A program made the position numbers and the translations under genes. Positions 41,769 to 52,758 of a DNA stretch of 64,000 nucleotides are shown here, piece after piece (the stretch's first letter is position 1; the number at the start of each line of letters is the position of its first letter). The stretch covers positions 62,001 through 126,000 of the forward strand of contig NZ_JAQTXM010000006.1 in the NCBI RefSeq assembly GCF_028688795.1. Direction: 5' to 3'. The notes under the pieces are model-generated. The model was not told where the DNA came from, did not search any database, and saw nothing but the letters and a program-made list of their open reading frames with translations. This DNA is from Rhodoferax sp. Lineage in GTDB: Bacteria; Pseudomonadota; Gammaproteobacteria; Burkholderiales; Burkholderiaceae_C.

Positions 41769-44502
41769 GGTCTTGAATCTCAAAAAAACTAAGTCCGTCG
41801 ACGTGGCGCTTGGGCGCTAGCAACCGTCCACCCACACGCACCTGACACGCCTGAGCGTTCGCCAAAGTGAATCTGAGCGGCACATAGGCACTCAGGCTCC
41901 AGCGGTAGCCATTAGGCACGCGTTCAAAGCCCTCAATTCGACCATTGGCGGACACCAGGCGAACGGCGTCTGAAGCCGTATCCCGCAATGCCAATTCAGC
42001 CGAACCGGCGCTCAAATGCGCATACACGCTGCCCTGGTAGCTGGCAAAACCAGCTACCGATTCACTGGTGGCAAGGTCTGGTGCGCCCATGCTGGCGGGT
42101 AGGCGCAAAGTGCGCAAATCATGGGCACCACGCACGCGCCAACCGGAGGCAGTGCGGGCTACGGCCACGGTCTGGAAATCCAGCACTTTGCGCGCGTAAT
42201 CAGCCACATACACCGGCGTGGTTTCCTGTGCCAACGCATAAGTGAACACTTTGTCGAGCGACTTCATGCCTGCCGCCTTGGTCGTGAGGTAGGTGTGAAA
42301 GTAGATGTTGATCGGTTTCAGGCGCTTTGGGGTTTCGGTGAATTCAAACGTTTCAATGACCCGCTCAAAACCATAAAACGGGCCCGTCCAGTTGTTGGTG
42401 TAGACGTTTTCATTTTGATTGGGGGCAAAGACCTGGTAGCCGCCAGCACGCGGTACACCCAGCCCTTCAACTTGCGTCACGGTGGGTTGTGAACGCGTGG
42501 CGATGGTGTCGCCGCCGTTCATGTTTTGCACCTGCAATTTTTTGGTCCAAGACAGTGCGTCACTGCCAGGAATACAGTCACCGGTCCAGAAAAACATGCT
42601 GACCTTTTTGCCTGGCGGGGCCAGGCGGTCTTCGATGTAACTGATTGAGCCTTCAATTTCGCGCTGCAGATCAAACTGATAACCCGGCAAACGCAGGTTG
42701 TAGCCTTCATTGGCATCGTCCGCACTGGCTTTGCGCCAAACAAACGGATGCGAATAGCTGTGTGAGGCCATCGCCACATTGGGTGCTGCAAATATATCTT
42801 TGGCAATTTTTTCAGCCGCACTGGACAAACCCGGGTACAGGCCCTGTGGTGACAGTTCGGCTTCAATCACCGAAATTGTCATGGGAATGGGGTACGTTTT
42901 GACAATGCGATCACGCACTACCGCACCTGCCATGGGGTTCCCCGGCAATTCCGAGCGACTGATAAAACCATCGCCATCCATGTGCACCATGAGCATGCGT
43001 CGGCCCGACTCGGTGCTGACATCTGGCACAGGTAGGTCAGGCAAGCGCAGCGCCTGCTTGAAAAATGCGAAGGGGTCAATCACCCAGCGAATGCCAGACT
43101 CACCCGGTAACGCCACCAAAGAATGCGTGGTTAACACATAACCACCCCAAGGTGTCAGCGCCGCAGCAACCTGTGTGTCCGACCCGCGTGCCAGCTGGAG
43201 CAGTGGTCGACCAAGTTGAATGGCCAACGGATAAAAGTCATCAACAGGTGCGGAAACTGCACGCTCGTAACCCAGCATGGCGTCCTTTTGGGCCACCCGC
43301 ACAGGCTGGGTGCTTGCACGAGCCGGAGGCAATGAAAAACCCAGCTTTTTGCCCAATGGCGCTTCCATCAAAAAAGTGGGCGCGCCAAGCATGGCAATGG
43401 GCACCTGATCCGCACGCTGTTTTTCCAACCAGGCCAGCAAGACACGCTGATCTGCCTCCGAGGGCGTGGCATCAAGCCAAAGCAGTACTGCGGCGTAACG
43501 GCCCGGCAAAGAGAAACCAGGCAAATGCTGCGCGTCAAAGTACTCGGGTATGAACCCAAGGTACTGCAAGGGCATCGCACCATAACGCACCGGCGCCATT
43601 TGACGCAGCGCATAGTCGTCCTTCAAGACGCTGTGAATCACCGCCACACGCCGCGGCATGACCTCGACGGCCCCAACGCCCAACGAGGCCAGATCAGGCG
43701 TCGCAACCCAAGGCGTGAAGCCCGCATCCTTGATGCGCTTGGCTGTTGCACGGGCCAACTCGCGCTCAGCTGGCGGCACGTAATCAATCACCACCACGGG
43801 CAACTGGTATGCCTCATTGGCCCGCCGCAACTGCCCTGTGAGCCACTCGCGGTCCTCTGCAGGCACCACCTTGTACTGGCCCTTGCCCGCATCGAACCCC
43901 TGGAACAGCGACTCTGCCACCACCATCTCCACCCGTTTGTGCGTCTGCGGCAAAATCTCAAAGCCACGGTTAAAAATCAATTTGATGTCAGGGTAGCGCG
44001 TTGCCAAAGCCTCCATCACGGCCACCATGCCAGCCTCTTGTATCGCCCGGGTTTCAGGCGTTTTGGCAAACAAGTGATAGGAATCAAGCGTGTCAAGAAA
44101 GAAGGTTCGGTAACCCTTGTCCCACAACGGCGCAATGACGCTGTCGGTAAAAAACCGGGGCCACTCAGGGCGCGACTGGTCAATCAGTCGGCTGCCCCAG
44201 TCCTTGTTCTCGCCGACCAGCCAGGTCGCCGGGATTTTTGTGGCATAGCCTCGCGAGGGTTGCACCTCGCCCAGCGCCACATAAGCCGCCAGCCGGGTAT
44301 GCGTCAAGCCAATGGCTTTCGGATCTGGCACATGGTCCGGATCCACCACCACCAGATCAAAGGCCTGCAGCTCGCTCCAGGGCGGGTTGTCGCCATAGTA
44401 AAAAGCCACGGCCGGCCCCTCGTTTGCTGGTACCGCCAAAGCCGCAGGTGCCACCAAGCCAAGCCAAACCAGGCAACTCCAGAAAATATGTGACTTTTTC
44501 AA
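41731..44502 (-). CDS. pelA: PelA: Pel hydrolase and deacetylase
   Basis: A 923-residue periplasmic enzyme with a signal peptide (KKSHIFWSCLVWLGLVAPAALA). Domain order: GH114 hydrolase (about 30-285, with FLDTLD and candidate catalytic Glu197 in VAESLF), a linker domain (about 290-490), and a CE18 deacetylase with HMDGDGF (507-513, Asp509/Asp511) and SHSYSHPF (His581, His585), the same spacing as in Pseudomonas PelA, then a C-terminal beta domain. It deacetylates and trims Pel before export. The start codon is TTG, six bases after AAGGG of the repeat copy that fills the gap to xth. It is the first pel gene. Confidence 0.95.
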   Translation of the reverse strand: MKKSHIFWSCLVWLGLVAPAALAVPANEGPAVAFYYGDNPPWSELQAFDLVVVDPDHVPDPKAIGLTHTRLAAYVALGEVQPSRGYATKIPATWLVGENKDWGSRLIDQSRPEWPRFFTDSVIAPLWDKGYRTFFLDTLDSYHLFAKTPETRAIQEAGMVAVMEALATRYPDIKLIFNRGFEILPQTHKRVEMVVAESLFQGFDAGKGQYKVVPAEDREWLTGQLRRANEAYQLPVVVIDYVPPAERELARATAKRIKDAGFTPWVATPDLASLGVGAVEVMPRRVAVIHSVLKDDYALRQMAPVRYGAMPLQYLGFIPEYFDAQHLPGFSLPGRYAAVLLWLDATPSEADQRVLLAWLEKQRADQVPIAMLGAPTFLMEAPLGKKLGFSLPPARASTQPVRVAQKDAMLGYERAVSAPVDDFYPLAIQLGRPLLQLARGSDTQVAAALTPWGGYVLTTHSLVALPGESGIRWVIDPFAFFKQALRLPDLPVPDVSTESGRRMLMVHMDGDGFISRSELPGNPMAGAVVRDRIVKTYPIPMTISVIEAELSPQGLYPGLSSAAEKIAKDIFAAPNVAMASHSYSHPFVWRKASADDANEGYNLRLPGYQFDLQREIEGSISYIEDRLAPPGKKVSMFFWTGDCIPGSDALSWTKKLQVQNMNGGDTIATRSQPTVTQVEGLGVPRAGGYQVFAPNQNENVYTNNWTGPFYGFERVIETFEFTETPKRLKPINIYFHTYLTTKAAGMKSLDKVFTYALAQETTPVYVADYARKVLDFQTVAVARTASGWRVRGAHDLRTLRLPASMGAPDLATSESVAGFASYQGSVYAHLSAGSAELALRDTASDAVRLVSANGRIEGFERVPNGYRWSLSAYVPLRFTLANAQACQVRVGGRLLAPKRHVDGLSFFEIQDHVARPLEAICRG

Positions 44503-44553
44503 CTCTAACCCTTATTTAATAAGCGTAAGCAGCTATAAATTAAATAGCATATT
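44503..44553 (-). repeat. Dispersed repeat, copy between xth and pelA
   Basis: On the minus strand: ATGCTATTTAATTTATAGCT, then GCTTACGCTTATTAAATAAG and GGTTAGAG. It makes up practically the whole gap between xth and pelA. Its first part supplies the stop codon of xth, and its AAGGG lies 6 bases before the TTG start of pelA. Confidence 0.9.
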
Positions 44554-45337
44554 CAATGCTGATGGGTGCATGATCTGAAAACTTCTCGCCTTTGTATATA
44601 GACACATGACGTGCTTGCGCGGCCCATGCCGGCGTGGCTAAATGGTAATCGAGTCTCCAACCCACATTCTTGGCGTAAGCCTGCCCCCGGTTGCTCCACC
44701 AGGTGTAGGCTTCATCCGTGGTGTCCGGGTGTAACTGGCGGTAAACATCTACCAGACCACCCTCACTGAGCAACTTGGTCATCCAGGCGCGCTCTTCGGG
44801 CAAAAAGCCTGAATTTTTCTGGTTGCTCTTCCAGTTTTTCAAATCAATGGCCTGGTGTGCAATGTTGACATCGCCGCACAGCACAAACTCACGCTCTGCC
44901 TTTAAGCGCTGAAGGTGTGGGTAAATCTCTTCCAGAAACCTGAACTTGGCCTGCTGGCGCTCTTCGCCGGACGAGCCGCTGGGAAAGTAGCAGCTGATGA
45001 TGGAGCGCTTGACCTGGCCTGAGTCGAAACGCAGTTCTACGTAGCGCCCTTCCGCGTCAAAGTCAGGGTGGCCAAACCCCACCTTGACGTCGGTCGGCTC
45101 TTGGCGGGTGTACACCCCCACGCCCGAGTAGCCTTTTTTCTGTGCAAAATGAAAATAGCCATTCAAGTCGGCCATCTGCTCAAAGCGGCCCACCACATCG
45201 CTAGCCTGGGCTTTGACTTCTTGCACACAAATACAATCAGGTGCCGTTTGGCTGACCCAGGCCTGCAGGCCTTTGCTGCTGGCTGAGCGAATACCATTGA
45301 GGTTGAGGCTGGTTAATTTGAACAAGGATTTTTCCAT
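44540..45337 (-). CDS. xth: Exodeoxyribonuclease III
   Basis: A 265-residue AP endonuclease/3' exonuclease of base-excision repair. Marks are [20 protein letters not shown] (metal-binding Glu), [24 protein letters not shown], and the catalytic RLDYHLATP and [11 protein letters not shown]. The ATG at 45337 shares two bases with the start codon of the divergent pyrE gene (the plus strand reads CATG), and no clear ribosome-binding site precedes it. The last residues (YAI) and the stop codon lie in the repeat copy at the border with pelA. Confidence 0.95.
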   Translation of the reverse strand: MEKSLFKLTSLNLNGIRSASSKGLQAWVSQTAPDCICVQEVKAQASDVVGRFEQMADLNGYFHFAQKKGYSGVGVYTRQEPTDVKVGFGHPDFDAEGRYVELRFDSGQVKRSIISCYFPSGSSGEERQQAKFRFLEEIYPHLQRLKAEREFVLCGDVNIAHQAIDLKNWKSNQKNSGFLPEERAWMTKLLSEGGLVDVYRQLHPDTTDEAYTWWSNRGQAYAKNVGWRLDYHLATPAWAAQARHVSIYKGEKFSDHAPISIEYAI

Positions 45338-46058
45338 GACAGAGCGTAGTGAATTGCATGCCGAGCAAACCCCTCAACAGGACGCGTTGGCACAAGAATT
45401 TGTTCAGTTTGCGGTAGATTGTGGTGTGCTGCGCTTTGGCGAATTTAAAACCAAAGCCGGGCGGCTAAGCCCTTATTTTTTCAACGCCGGCCTGTTTGAC
45501 GATGGCGCCAAGCTGGGTCGGTTGGCACAATTTTATGCGCAGCGCTTGCTGGCCAGCGGCATTGAATTTGACATGATTTTTGGCCCCGCCTACAAGGGTA
45601 TTCCCCTAGGCGCTGCCTTGGCCGTGGAGCTGGCACGGCTCGGTCGCAATGTTCCTTTTGCCTACAACCGAAAGGAAGCCAAGGACCACGGCGAAGGTGG
45701 CACGCTGGTCGGCGCCCCCCTCAAAGGCCGTGTGCTGATTGTGGACGACGTCATGTCGGCCGGCACAGCCGCACGCGAGTCAATCGCCCTGATCCAGGCC
45801 GCGGGTGCAACCGCACATGCGGTTGTGATTGCGCTGGACCGGCAAGAAAAGGCCACCGAAGCCGGGCAAAACGTGGCACACAGCGCGGTGCAATATGTGC
45901 AACAGCAATTAGGTTTGCAGGTGTGTGCCATTGCCCGACTGGATGACCTGATGCTGTATCTGGAAAAACACAGCGTGGCTGGCTTGGCTGACGCGCAAGA
46001 GCGTGTACGCGCCTACCGCGCGCGCTACGGTGTGAGCGGGGCAGCCTCATGCCTTTGA
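45336..46058 (+). CDS. pyrE: Orotate phosphoribosyltransferase
   Basis: A 240-residue cytosolic enzyme joining orotate with PRPP in pyrimidine synthesis. It has [43 protein letters not shown] and the PRPP loop [18 protein letters not shown] precedes the ATG by 7 bases. The start codon overlaps that of xth on the other strand, an unusually tight divergent arrangement in which both promoters must lie inside the opposite gene. The stop overlaps the next gene by 10 bp. Confidence 0.95.
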   Translation: MTERSELHAEQTPQQDALAQEFVQFAVDCGVLRFGEFKTKAGRLSPYFFNAGLFDDGAKLGRLAQFYAQRLLASGIEFDMIFGPAYKGIPLGAALAVELARLGRNVPFAYNRKEAKDHGEGGTLVGAPLKGRVLIVDDVMSAGTAARESIALIQAAGATAHAVVIALDRQEKATEAGQNVAHSAVQYVQQQLGLQVCAIARLDDLMLYLEKHSVAGLADAQERVRAYRARYGVSGAASCL

Positions 46059-46720
46059 CCCCGCGCCTAGGGCTAACGCGCCCCCTGGCAGCGGCGCTGT
46101 TGGGGGCCATCTGCACAACACTTGCAGCGCAAACCACCGCGCCCACGCCAGAGATCTACACTTGCATTGACGCCAAAGGCCGCAAGCTCACGTCGGACCG
46201 AAAGATCGCCGAATGCGTTGACAGGGAGCAGCAAATTCTGAACCCCAGTGGCACCGTCAAAGCCAGAATTGGACCAAACCTGACGGCGCAGGAACACAAC
46301 GATATTGAAACCAAAGCTCGTGCCATGCAACAGGAACGGACGCGCTTGGAGGAAGATAAAAAGCGGGACCGTGCCCTGCTGATTCGCTACCCGAACAAGT
46401 CGCTACACCAGAAGGAAAGAGCCGAATCGCTGCGCCAGGTGATGCTGGTCAAACAAGCGGCTGTGCTGCGCGTGACCGAACTGCTCGCAGAGCGGGGCAA
46501 GCTTCTTGATGAGATGGCTTTTTACACCAAAGACCCCAGCAAAGCACCTGTCAGACTGCGCCAACAGCTAGATGCAGTGGCGCAAGCCTTGGCTGCGCAA
46601 GGCCGGTTTTTGGCAGACAAAGACAACGAAATGGCGCGAACCAATGCACGCTTTGACGAAGAGCTGTCGCGCCTGCAACCGCTCTGGAACATGAACGCAG
46701 CGGCCAAAACTGCCAAGTAG
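46049..46720 (+). CDS. DUF4124 domain protein, secreted, coiled-coil
   Basis: A 223-residue protein with a signal peptide (about 1-28), an N-terminal DUF4124 unit ([24 protein letters not shown], here noted by its key residues Y, C, D-x-x-G-R and a second C) and then a long charged helical part (about 85-210) rich in Glu, Arg, Lys and Gln that probably forms a coiled coil. DUF4124 is a common beta-proteobacterial envelope domain of unknown function. The gene overlaps pyrE by 10 bp and converges with gatB across 13 bp. Confidence 0.75.
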   Translation: MPLTPRLGLTRPLAAALLGAICTTLAAQTTAPTPEIYTCIDAKGRKLTSDRKIAECVDREQQILNPSGTVKARIGPNLTAQEHNDIETKARAMQQERTRLEEDKKRDRALLIRYPNKSLHQKERAESLRQVMLVKQAAVLRVTELLAERGKLLDEMAFYTKDPSKAPVRLRQQLDAVAQALAAQGRFLADKDNEMARTNARFDEELSRLQPLWNMNAAAKTAK

Positions 46721-46733
46721 CGAACAAGGTCAG

Positions 46734-48215
46734 TTAAGACACCAGTTTTTGTCGCAACAAATCGTTGACCTGCTGCGGGTTCGCCTTGCCCTGGCTGCCT
46801 TTCATGATCTGCCCCACCAAAGCATTGAGCGCCTTGGTGTTGCCGGCACGAAACTCGTCCACATTCTTCGGGTTAGCCGCCAACACGGCATCTACAATTT
46901 TTTCCAGTGCCCCGGTGTCATTCATCTGCTTGAGGCCTTTGGCTTCGATGACGGCATCAACATCGCTGCCTGGCACCGACCACAGCACATCCACAACCTG
47001 ACGCGCGGCGTTGTTAGAGATGGTGCCATCCTGAATTCGTGTCACCAATTGCGCCAGTTGCGCTGGCGTGACTGGTGCAGCACCGATCTCGATCTCATCT
47101 ACATTGGCGCGACGCGCCAACTCACCCATGATCCAGTTGCCGACCAGCTTGGGCTGGCCGCAGGCCTTGGCGGCGGCTTCAAAATACGCTGCCACCTCGC
47201 GGCTTTGCGTCAGGGCCGTGGCGTCGTAATCGGACAGGCCGAAATCGTCCACAAAGCGCTGGGCCATCACACGCGGCAACTCGGTCATCTCGGCACGCAC
47301 ACGCGCTACCCACTCTGGCGCCACCACTAAAGGCGGCAGGTCGGGGTCAGGAAAATAGCGGTAGTCTGCGGCGTCTTCCTTGGTGCGCATGGCCCGTGTT
47401 TCACCGGTGTCGGCGTTGAACAGCACGGTGGCTTGCTGGATGGCACGGCCATCTTCAAGCTCTTCAATCTGCCAGCGAATCTCGTAATCAATAGCCTGCT
47501 GCATGAACTTGAAACTGTTGAGGTTCTTGATCTCGCGGCGCGTACCTAGCTCTGCGCCGGGCTTGCGCACCGACACATTGGCATCGCAGCGAAACGAACC
47601 CTCTTGCATGTTGCCGTCACAGATGCCAATCCAGGTGACAATTTTGTGCAGCTCTTTGGCGTAGGCCACGGCCTCTGCGCTGGAGCGCATGTCGGGCTCG
47701 GTCACAATTTCCAGCAGCGGCGTACCGGCACGGTTCAAGTCAATGCCAGTTTGACCAATGAAATCTTCGTGCAGCGACTTGCCGGCATCTTCTTCCAGAT
47801 GGGCGCGCACCAGTCGAACCGATTTTTTCTCATCGCCCAGGTAAAACTCGACCGCGCCTCCGTGCACCACCGGGATCTCAAATTGACTGATCTGGTAGCC
47901 TTTGGGCAGGTCGGGGTAAAAGTAGTTTTTGCGGGCAAAAACACTGCGCGGTGCAATGTGTGACCCTACAGCCAAACCGAATTCAATGGCACGCTCGACC
48001 GCACCCTTGTTCATCACCGGCAACGTACCAGGCAGCGCCAAATCCACAGCACACGCCTGAGTATTGGGCTCGGCGCCGAACGCGGTGGGGGCACGGCTGA
48101 AAATCTTGGATTTCGTGGACAACTGGGAATGTGTTTCAAACCCAATCACCACTTCGTAACCCCTCACCAACAGAGACTTGGTCGCTGGTTTTTTCTCTTC
48201 GACAGTTGTGTTCAT
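46734..48215 (-). CDS. gatB: Asp-tRNA(Asn)/Glu-tRNA(Gln) amidotransferase subunit B
   Basis: A 493-residue GatB from ATG 48215, the start that follows the gatA stop within three bases. It has the core [55 protein letters not shown] and a C-terminal helical YqeY-like tail. GatB phosphorylates or activates the mischarged tRNA and presents it to GatA for amidation. Motifs indicate that this organism makes Gln-tRNA and/or Asn-tRNA by the indirect route. Confidence 0.97.
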   Translation of the reverse strand: MNTTVEEKKPATKSLLVRGYEVVIGFETHSQLSTKSKIFSRAPTAFGAEPNTQACAVDLALPGTLPVMNKGAVERAIEFGLAVGSHIAPRSVFARKNYFYPDLPKGYQISQFEIPVVHGGAVEFYLGDEKKSVRLVRAHLEEDAGKSLHEDFIGQTGIDLNRAGTPLLEIVTEPDMRSSAEAVAYAKELHKIVTWIGICDGNMQEGSFRCDANVSVRKPGAELGTRREIKNLNSFKFMQQAIDYEIRWQIEELEDGRAIQQATVLFNADTGETRAMRTKEDAADYRYFPDPDLPPLVVAPEWVARVRAEMTELPRVMAQRFVDDFGLSDYDATALTQSREVAAYFEAAAKACGQPKLVGNWIMGELARRANVDEIEIGAAPVTPAQLAQLVTRIQDGTISNNAARQVVDVLWSVPGSDVDAVIEAKGLKQMNDTGALEKIVDAVLAANPKNVDEFRAGNTKALNALVGQIMKGSQGKANPQQVNDLLRQKLVS

Positions 48216-48217
48216 GT

Positions 48218-49714
48218 TCAGATTCCTTGTGGCTTGGCGGCATGCCAATGGGTGGCTTGCTGAAAACGGTGGGCCACGTTCAGCAGTCGCGCCTCCTGCA
48301 GGTAATTGCCAATCAGTTGCAGGCCCACGGGCAAGTTCCCGGCACCAAAACCTACCGGCAAACTCATGCCCGGCAAACCCGCAAGCGAGGCTGGGAGCGT
48401 GAAAATATCGGCCAAATAATCTGCCAGCGGGTCACTGTGCCCCCCAAGCTTCCAGGCCACGGTGGGTGCCACCGGCCCGGCGATCACATCGCAGACCTTC
48501 AAGGCCTGCTGAAAATCATCCGCAATCATGCGGCGGATTTTTTGCGCCTGCAGGTAGTACGCGTCGTAATAGCCATGGCTAAGCACATAGGTGCCGATCA
48601 TGATGCGGCGCTTGACCTCATCGCCGAAACCTTGGGCGCGGGTTTGCAAGTACATGTCGTTCAAATCGGTGTACTTGTCGGCCCTAAAGCCAAACTTGAC
48701 ACCATCAAACCGGCTCAGGTTGCTGGACGCTTCTGCCGGGGCAATGATGTAGTAGACCGGAATGGACAACTCTGTGCGCGGCAGAGAAATCGGCACCAGC
48801 TTGGCCCCCAGTTTCTCAAATTCCGTCAACGCTGCATCAACAGCCGCCCGCACATCAGGCGCCAGCCCCTCACCAAAAAATTCGGCGGGCACACCCACGC
48901 GCAATCCAGCCAGATCAGCCGTCAGCGAGCGAGAGAAGTCCTCGGCGGGCGCATCCAGCGAGGTGGAGTCACGGTCCGGGTCAGGGCCACACATGGCACT
49001 GAGCAACAAGGCACAGTCTTCGGCGGTGCGGGCGATGGGGCCAGCCTGGTCCAGGCTGGAGGCAAACGCCACCATGCCGTAGCGCGACGCACGACCATAG
49101 GTGGGCTTGATGCCCGTCACGCCACAAAACGAGGCGGGTTGGCGAATCGAGCCGCCGGTGTCGGTGCCCGTCGCCGCTGGCGTCAGCCGCGCCGCAACCG
49201 CTGCCGCACTGCCGCCAGACGACCCACCCGGCGTGCAAGTGGTGTCCCACGGATTTTTGACCCGACCGTAGGCCGAGTTTTCATTGGCTGACCCCATGGC
49301 GAATTCGTCGCAATTGAGCTTGCCCAGAGTCACCATGCCAGCCCCCAGAGCACCGCCCGGCACACCAGCGCCTAACTTGGCCACCACGGTGGCATCAAAA
49401 GGGGAGATGTAGCCCTTGAGCATTTTGGAGCCCGCCGTGGACGCAAAATCTCGCGTCACAAAAATGTCTTTGTGCGCCAACGGGACGCCCTCAAGGGCTC
49501 CAGCTGTGCCAGAGGCCAGACGCGCGTCAGACGCACGGGCTTGTGCCAGCGTGGCATCGGGCTGAACATCCAGAAAAGCGCCCAGACCGGCATGAACTGC
49601 GCCTCGGGTCAAAAAATGCTGGGCGGTCTCAAGCGCGGAAACTTTGCGCTCGCGCAACAGGGCGGCCAATTGGGCCACCGTCAGATCATGCAGATCAGCT
49701 GAAATTTGGGTCAT
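48218..49714 (-). CDS. gatA: Asp-tRNA(Asn)/Glu-tRNA(Gln) amidotransferase subunit A
   Basis: A 498-residue amidase-signature protein that releases ammonia from glutamine. The catalytic Lys lies in [10 protein letters not shown], the cis-Ser in [12 protein letters not shown] and the nucleophile Ser in the Gly/Ser loop [11 protein letters not shown]. It lies between gatC and gatB in the order gatC-gatA-gatB with very short gaps, as usual. Confidence 0.97.
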   Translation of the reverse strand: MTQISADLHDLTVAQLAALLRERKVSALETAQHFLTRGAVHAGLGAFLDVQPDATLAQARASDARLASGTAGALEGVPLAHKDIFVTRDFASTAGSKMLKGYISPFDATVVAKLGAGVPGGALGAGMVTLGKLNCDEFAMGSANENSAYGRVKNPWDTTCTPGGSSGGSAAAVAARLTPAATGTDTGGSIRQPASFCGVTGIKPTYGRASRYGMVAFASSLDQAGPIARTAEDCALLLSAMCGPDPDRDSTSLDAPAEDFSRSLTADLAGLRVGVPAEFFGEGLAPDVRAAVDAALTEFEKLGAKLVPISLPRTELSIPVYYIIAPAEASSNLSRFDGVKFGFRADKYTDLNDMYLQTRAQGFGDEVKRRIMIGTYVLSHGYYDAYYLQAQKIRRMIADDFQQALKVCDVIAGPVAPTVAWKLGGHSDPLADYLADIFTLPASLAGLPGMSLPVGFGAGNLPVGLQLIGNYLQEARLLNVAHRFQQATHWHAAKPQGI

Positions 49715-49732
49715 GATGAATTGATGGTATTT

Positions 49733-50032
49733 TTATTCGATCACCCGCGGCACCAAAAACAGACCGTTTTCAAGTGCCGGGGCGTTGCGCTGGTTGGCTT
49801 CGCGCTGGTTGGGTTCACTGGCCACGTCGTCACGCAAGCGCAAGGCCACGTCGCCCATGATGTCGAGTGGGTGTGCCAACGGGGTGATGCCGGTGGTGTC
49901 CACGGCACGCATTTTCTCCACAATGCCAAAAAAATCATTCAGTTGCGGGCGCAGGCGCTCGCGCTCGTCAGAGGCCAGCCCAAGGCGAGCCAGGTGGGCC
50001 AGGCGGTCAATATCGGCAGCAGAAAGTGACAT
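49733..50032 (-). CDS. gatC: Asp-tRNA(Asn)/Glu-tRNA(Gln) amidotransferase subunit C
   Basis: A 99-residue GatC with [12 protein letters not shown], a helical N-terminus and the extended C-terminal [13 protein letters not shown] that wraps GatA and GatB. It heads the gatCAB operon and is divergent from mreB across 197 bp, a region that must hold both promoters. I could not assign a well-spaced -35/-10 pair there. Confidence 0.95.
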   Translation of the reverse strand: MSLSAADIDRLAHLARLGLASDERERLRPQLNDFFGIVEKMRAVDTTGITPLAHPLDIMGDVALRLRDDVASEPNQREANQRNAPALENGLFLVPRVIE

Positions 50033-50172
50033 GGATTAGCATTCGAAACAGGGTGTAAAACTACGCAAAGCCCGACTTTTCGGGGCGTTGCTCGCAGGCG
50101 ATGGGTTATTATCTCGCCTTTGACCAGTGACGCTTCCGCGCGCGGCTTTTCACTGACAACACACCCTTTTGA

Positions 50173-51273
<1,101 letters not shown>

Positions 51274-51288
51274 GCGGATTGAGCAGCG

Positions 51289-52203
51289 ATGCCGCTTGGT
51301 ACGCTGGACGGAACGCCCCCACCCTTTTTCAGACAGGGCCCATCAGCCCTGTCTAAATTGATGCTTTTCAGCACGCTGGCGCTGTTGCTGATGGTGGCCG
51401 ATGCACGCTTTCATGTGACCCAGCCGTTGCGAACCTTGCTTGCTGCCGCCTTGTACCCGGTGCAATGGGTTGCCCTGCGACCGGTGATATGGGCGCAGGG
51501 TGGGAGCCAGTACTTTGAGACGCTCAACACCTCACAAACCAAAGAAGCTGCGGCGCAATACCAGCTGGGGCTGCAGTCACAGCGTGCCTTGCAGGTGGAA
51601 CAACTAACGCTTGAGAACACGCGCTTGCGTGCGCTGCTGGCGATGCGTGAGCGCCTGAACACTCCCGCCCTGGCGGCCCAAGTGCTGTACGACGCAGCCG
51701 ACCCCTACAGCCGCAAAGTGATCATCGACAAAGGCGCGTTGGCCGCCGTGCTGCCGGGCGCGCCTGTGCTCGACGAGGCCGGCATTCTGGGTCAGGTGAC
51801 CCGGGTCTACCCTTTGGTGAGCGAGGTCACGCTGGTCACTGATCGCAACCAGGCGATCCCCGTGCTCAATGTGCGCACCGGCGTGCGCGCACTGGCGTTT
51901 GGCGACTCGGCGTCTCGCAGCGGCACGCTGGAGCTGCGCTTTATCGATGCCAATGTCGACATGGTCGCCGGCGACTTGCTGACCACCAGCGGCGTCGATG
52001 GCATCTACCCGCCTGGCCTGCCCGTGGCAAAAGTGCTCAAGATTGAGCGACGCGCCGACTCAGCATTTGCACGCATCACCTGCGCGCCGGTGGCCGGGGT
52101 GGCTGGTAGCCTGCATGTGCTGGTCTTGCACCCGCTGGCCGGTCAAATTCTGGCGCGTCCGGAGCCTGAAGCAGCACCGGTCAAAAAAGGAGCCAAGCCA
52201 TGA
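51289..52203 (+). CDS. mreC: Rod-shape determining protein MreC
   Basis: A 304-residue inner-membrane protein starting MPLGTLDGTPPPFFRQGPS, the usual betaproteobacterial start. One membrane helix (about 24-40), a coiled coil (about 80-120, with QLTLENTRLRALLAMRERL) and two beta domains in the periplasm follow; the tail is Pro/Lys rich. MreC connects MreB to PBP2. The stop overlaps the mreD start (ATGA). Confidence 0.95.
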   Translation: MPLGTLDGTPPPFFRQGPSALSKLMLFSTLALLLMVADARFHVTQPLRTLLAAALYPVQWVALRPVIWAQGGSQYFETLNTSQTKEAAAQYQLGLQSQRALQVEQLTLENTRLRALLAMRERLNTPALAAQVLYDAADPYSRKVIIDKGALAAVLPGAPVLDEAGILGQVTRVYPLVSEVTLVTDRNQAIPVLNVRTGVRALAFGDSASRSGTLELRFIDANVDMVAGDLLTTSGVDGIYPPGLPVAKVLKIERRADSAFARITCAPVAGVAGSLHVLVLHPLAGQILARPEPEAAPVKKGAKP

Positions 52204-52730
52204 TCATGCCGCGTGGCCAGCAACTGCTGTTGCCCGCCAGCCCCTTGTTCATCTGGAGCAGCCTGGTGCTGGCCCTGACGGCCAATATGCTGATCAACAT
52301 GGGCTTGCTGGGGCGCGCTGCCTGGCAACCCGATGTGCTGGCTTTGGTGCTGGTGTTCTGGACCGTACACCAGCCCTTGCGCGTGGGTGTGGGCACGGCA
52401 TTCGTGCTGGGTCTGGCGGTGGACGTGCACCAAAGCGCCCTACTGGGCCAACATGCGCTGGCCTACACGGCTTTAAGCTTTCTGGCCATTGCCATTCACC
52501 GCCGCCTGTTGTGGTTCAGTGTGCCGTCACAAGCTGCGCAAGTGTTACCACTGTTTGTCACGGCGCACGCCCTGGCCTTGGTGGTGCGCCTGCTGGCTGG
52601 TGGTGATGCGCCGGGCTGGTCGATGCTGCTGGCGCCTTTGCTTGAGGCACTACTGTGGCCATTGGTCAGCGTGCTGCTGCTGATACCGCAAAGGCGCGCG
52701 CCCAACCCTGACGCCAACCGCCCGCTGTGA
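52200..52730 (+). CDS. mreD: Rod-shape determining protein MreD
   Basis: A 176-residue integral membrane protein with five to six hydrophobic segments, including LVLALTANMLINMG and a motif PDVLALVLVFWTVHQPLRVGVG typical of MreD. It lies between mreC and mrdA and completes the membrane part of the elongasome. Confidence 0.95.
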   Translation: MIMPRGQQLLLPASPLFIWSSLVLALTANMLINMGLLGRAAWQPDVLALVLVFWTVHQPLRVGVGTAFVLGLAVDVHQSALLGQHALAYTALSFLAIAIHRRLLWFSVPSQAAQVLPLFVTAHALALVVRLLAGGDAPGWSMLLAPLLEALLWPLVSVLLLIPQRRAPNPDANRPL

Positions 52731-52758
52731 GCAGTCTGACTGCTGACGCCCTGGTGCC

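Noticed and set aside
43525..44493. Plus-strand frame of 322 codons opposite pelA
   Set aside because: Arg/His-rich shadow of pelA with no domain.
50088..50112. mreB promoter (TTGCTC / TATTAT)
   Set aside because: The spacer is 13 bases, too short for a sigma-70 promoter.
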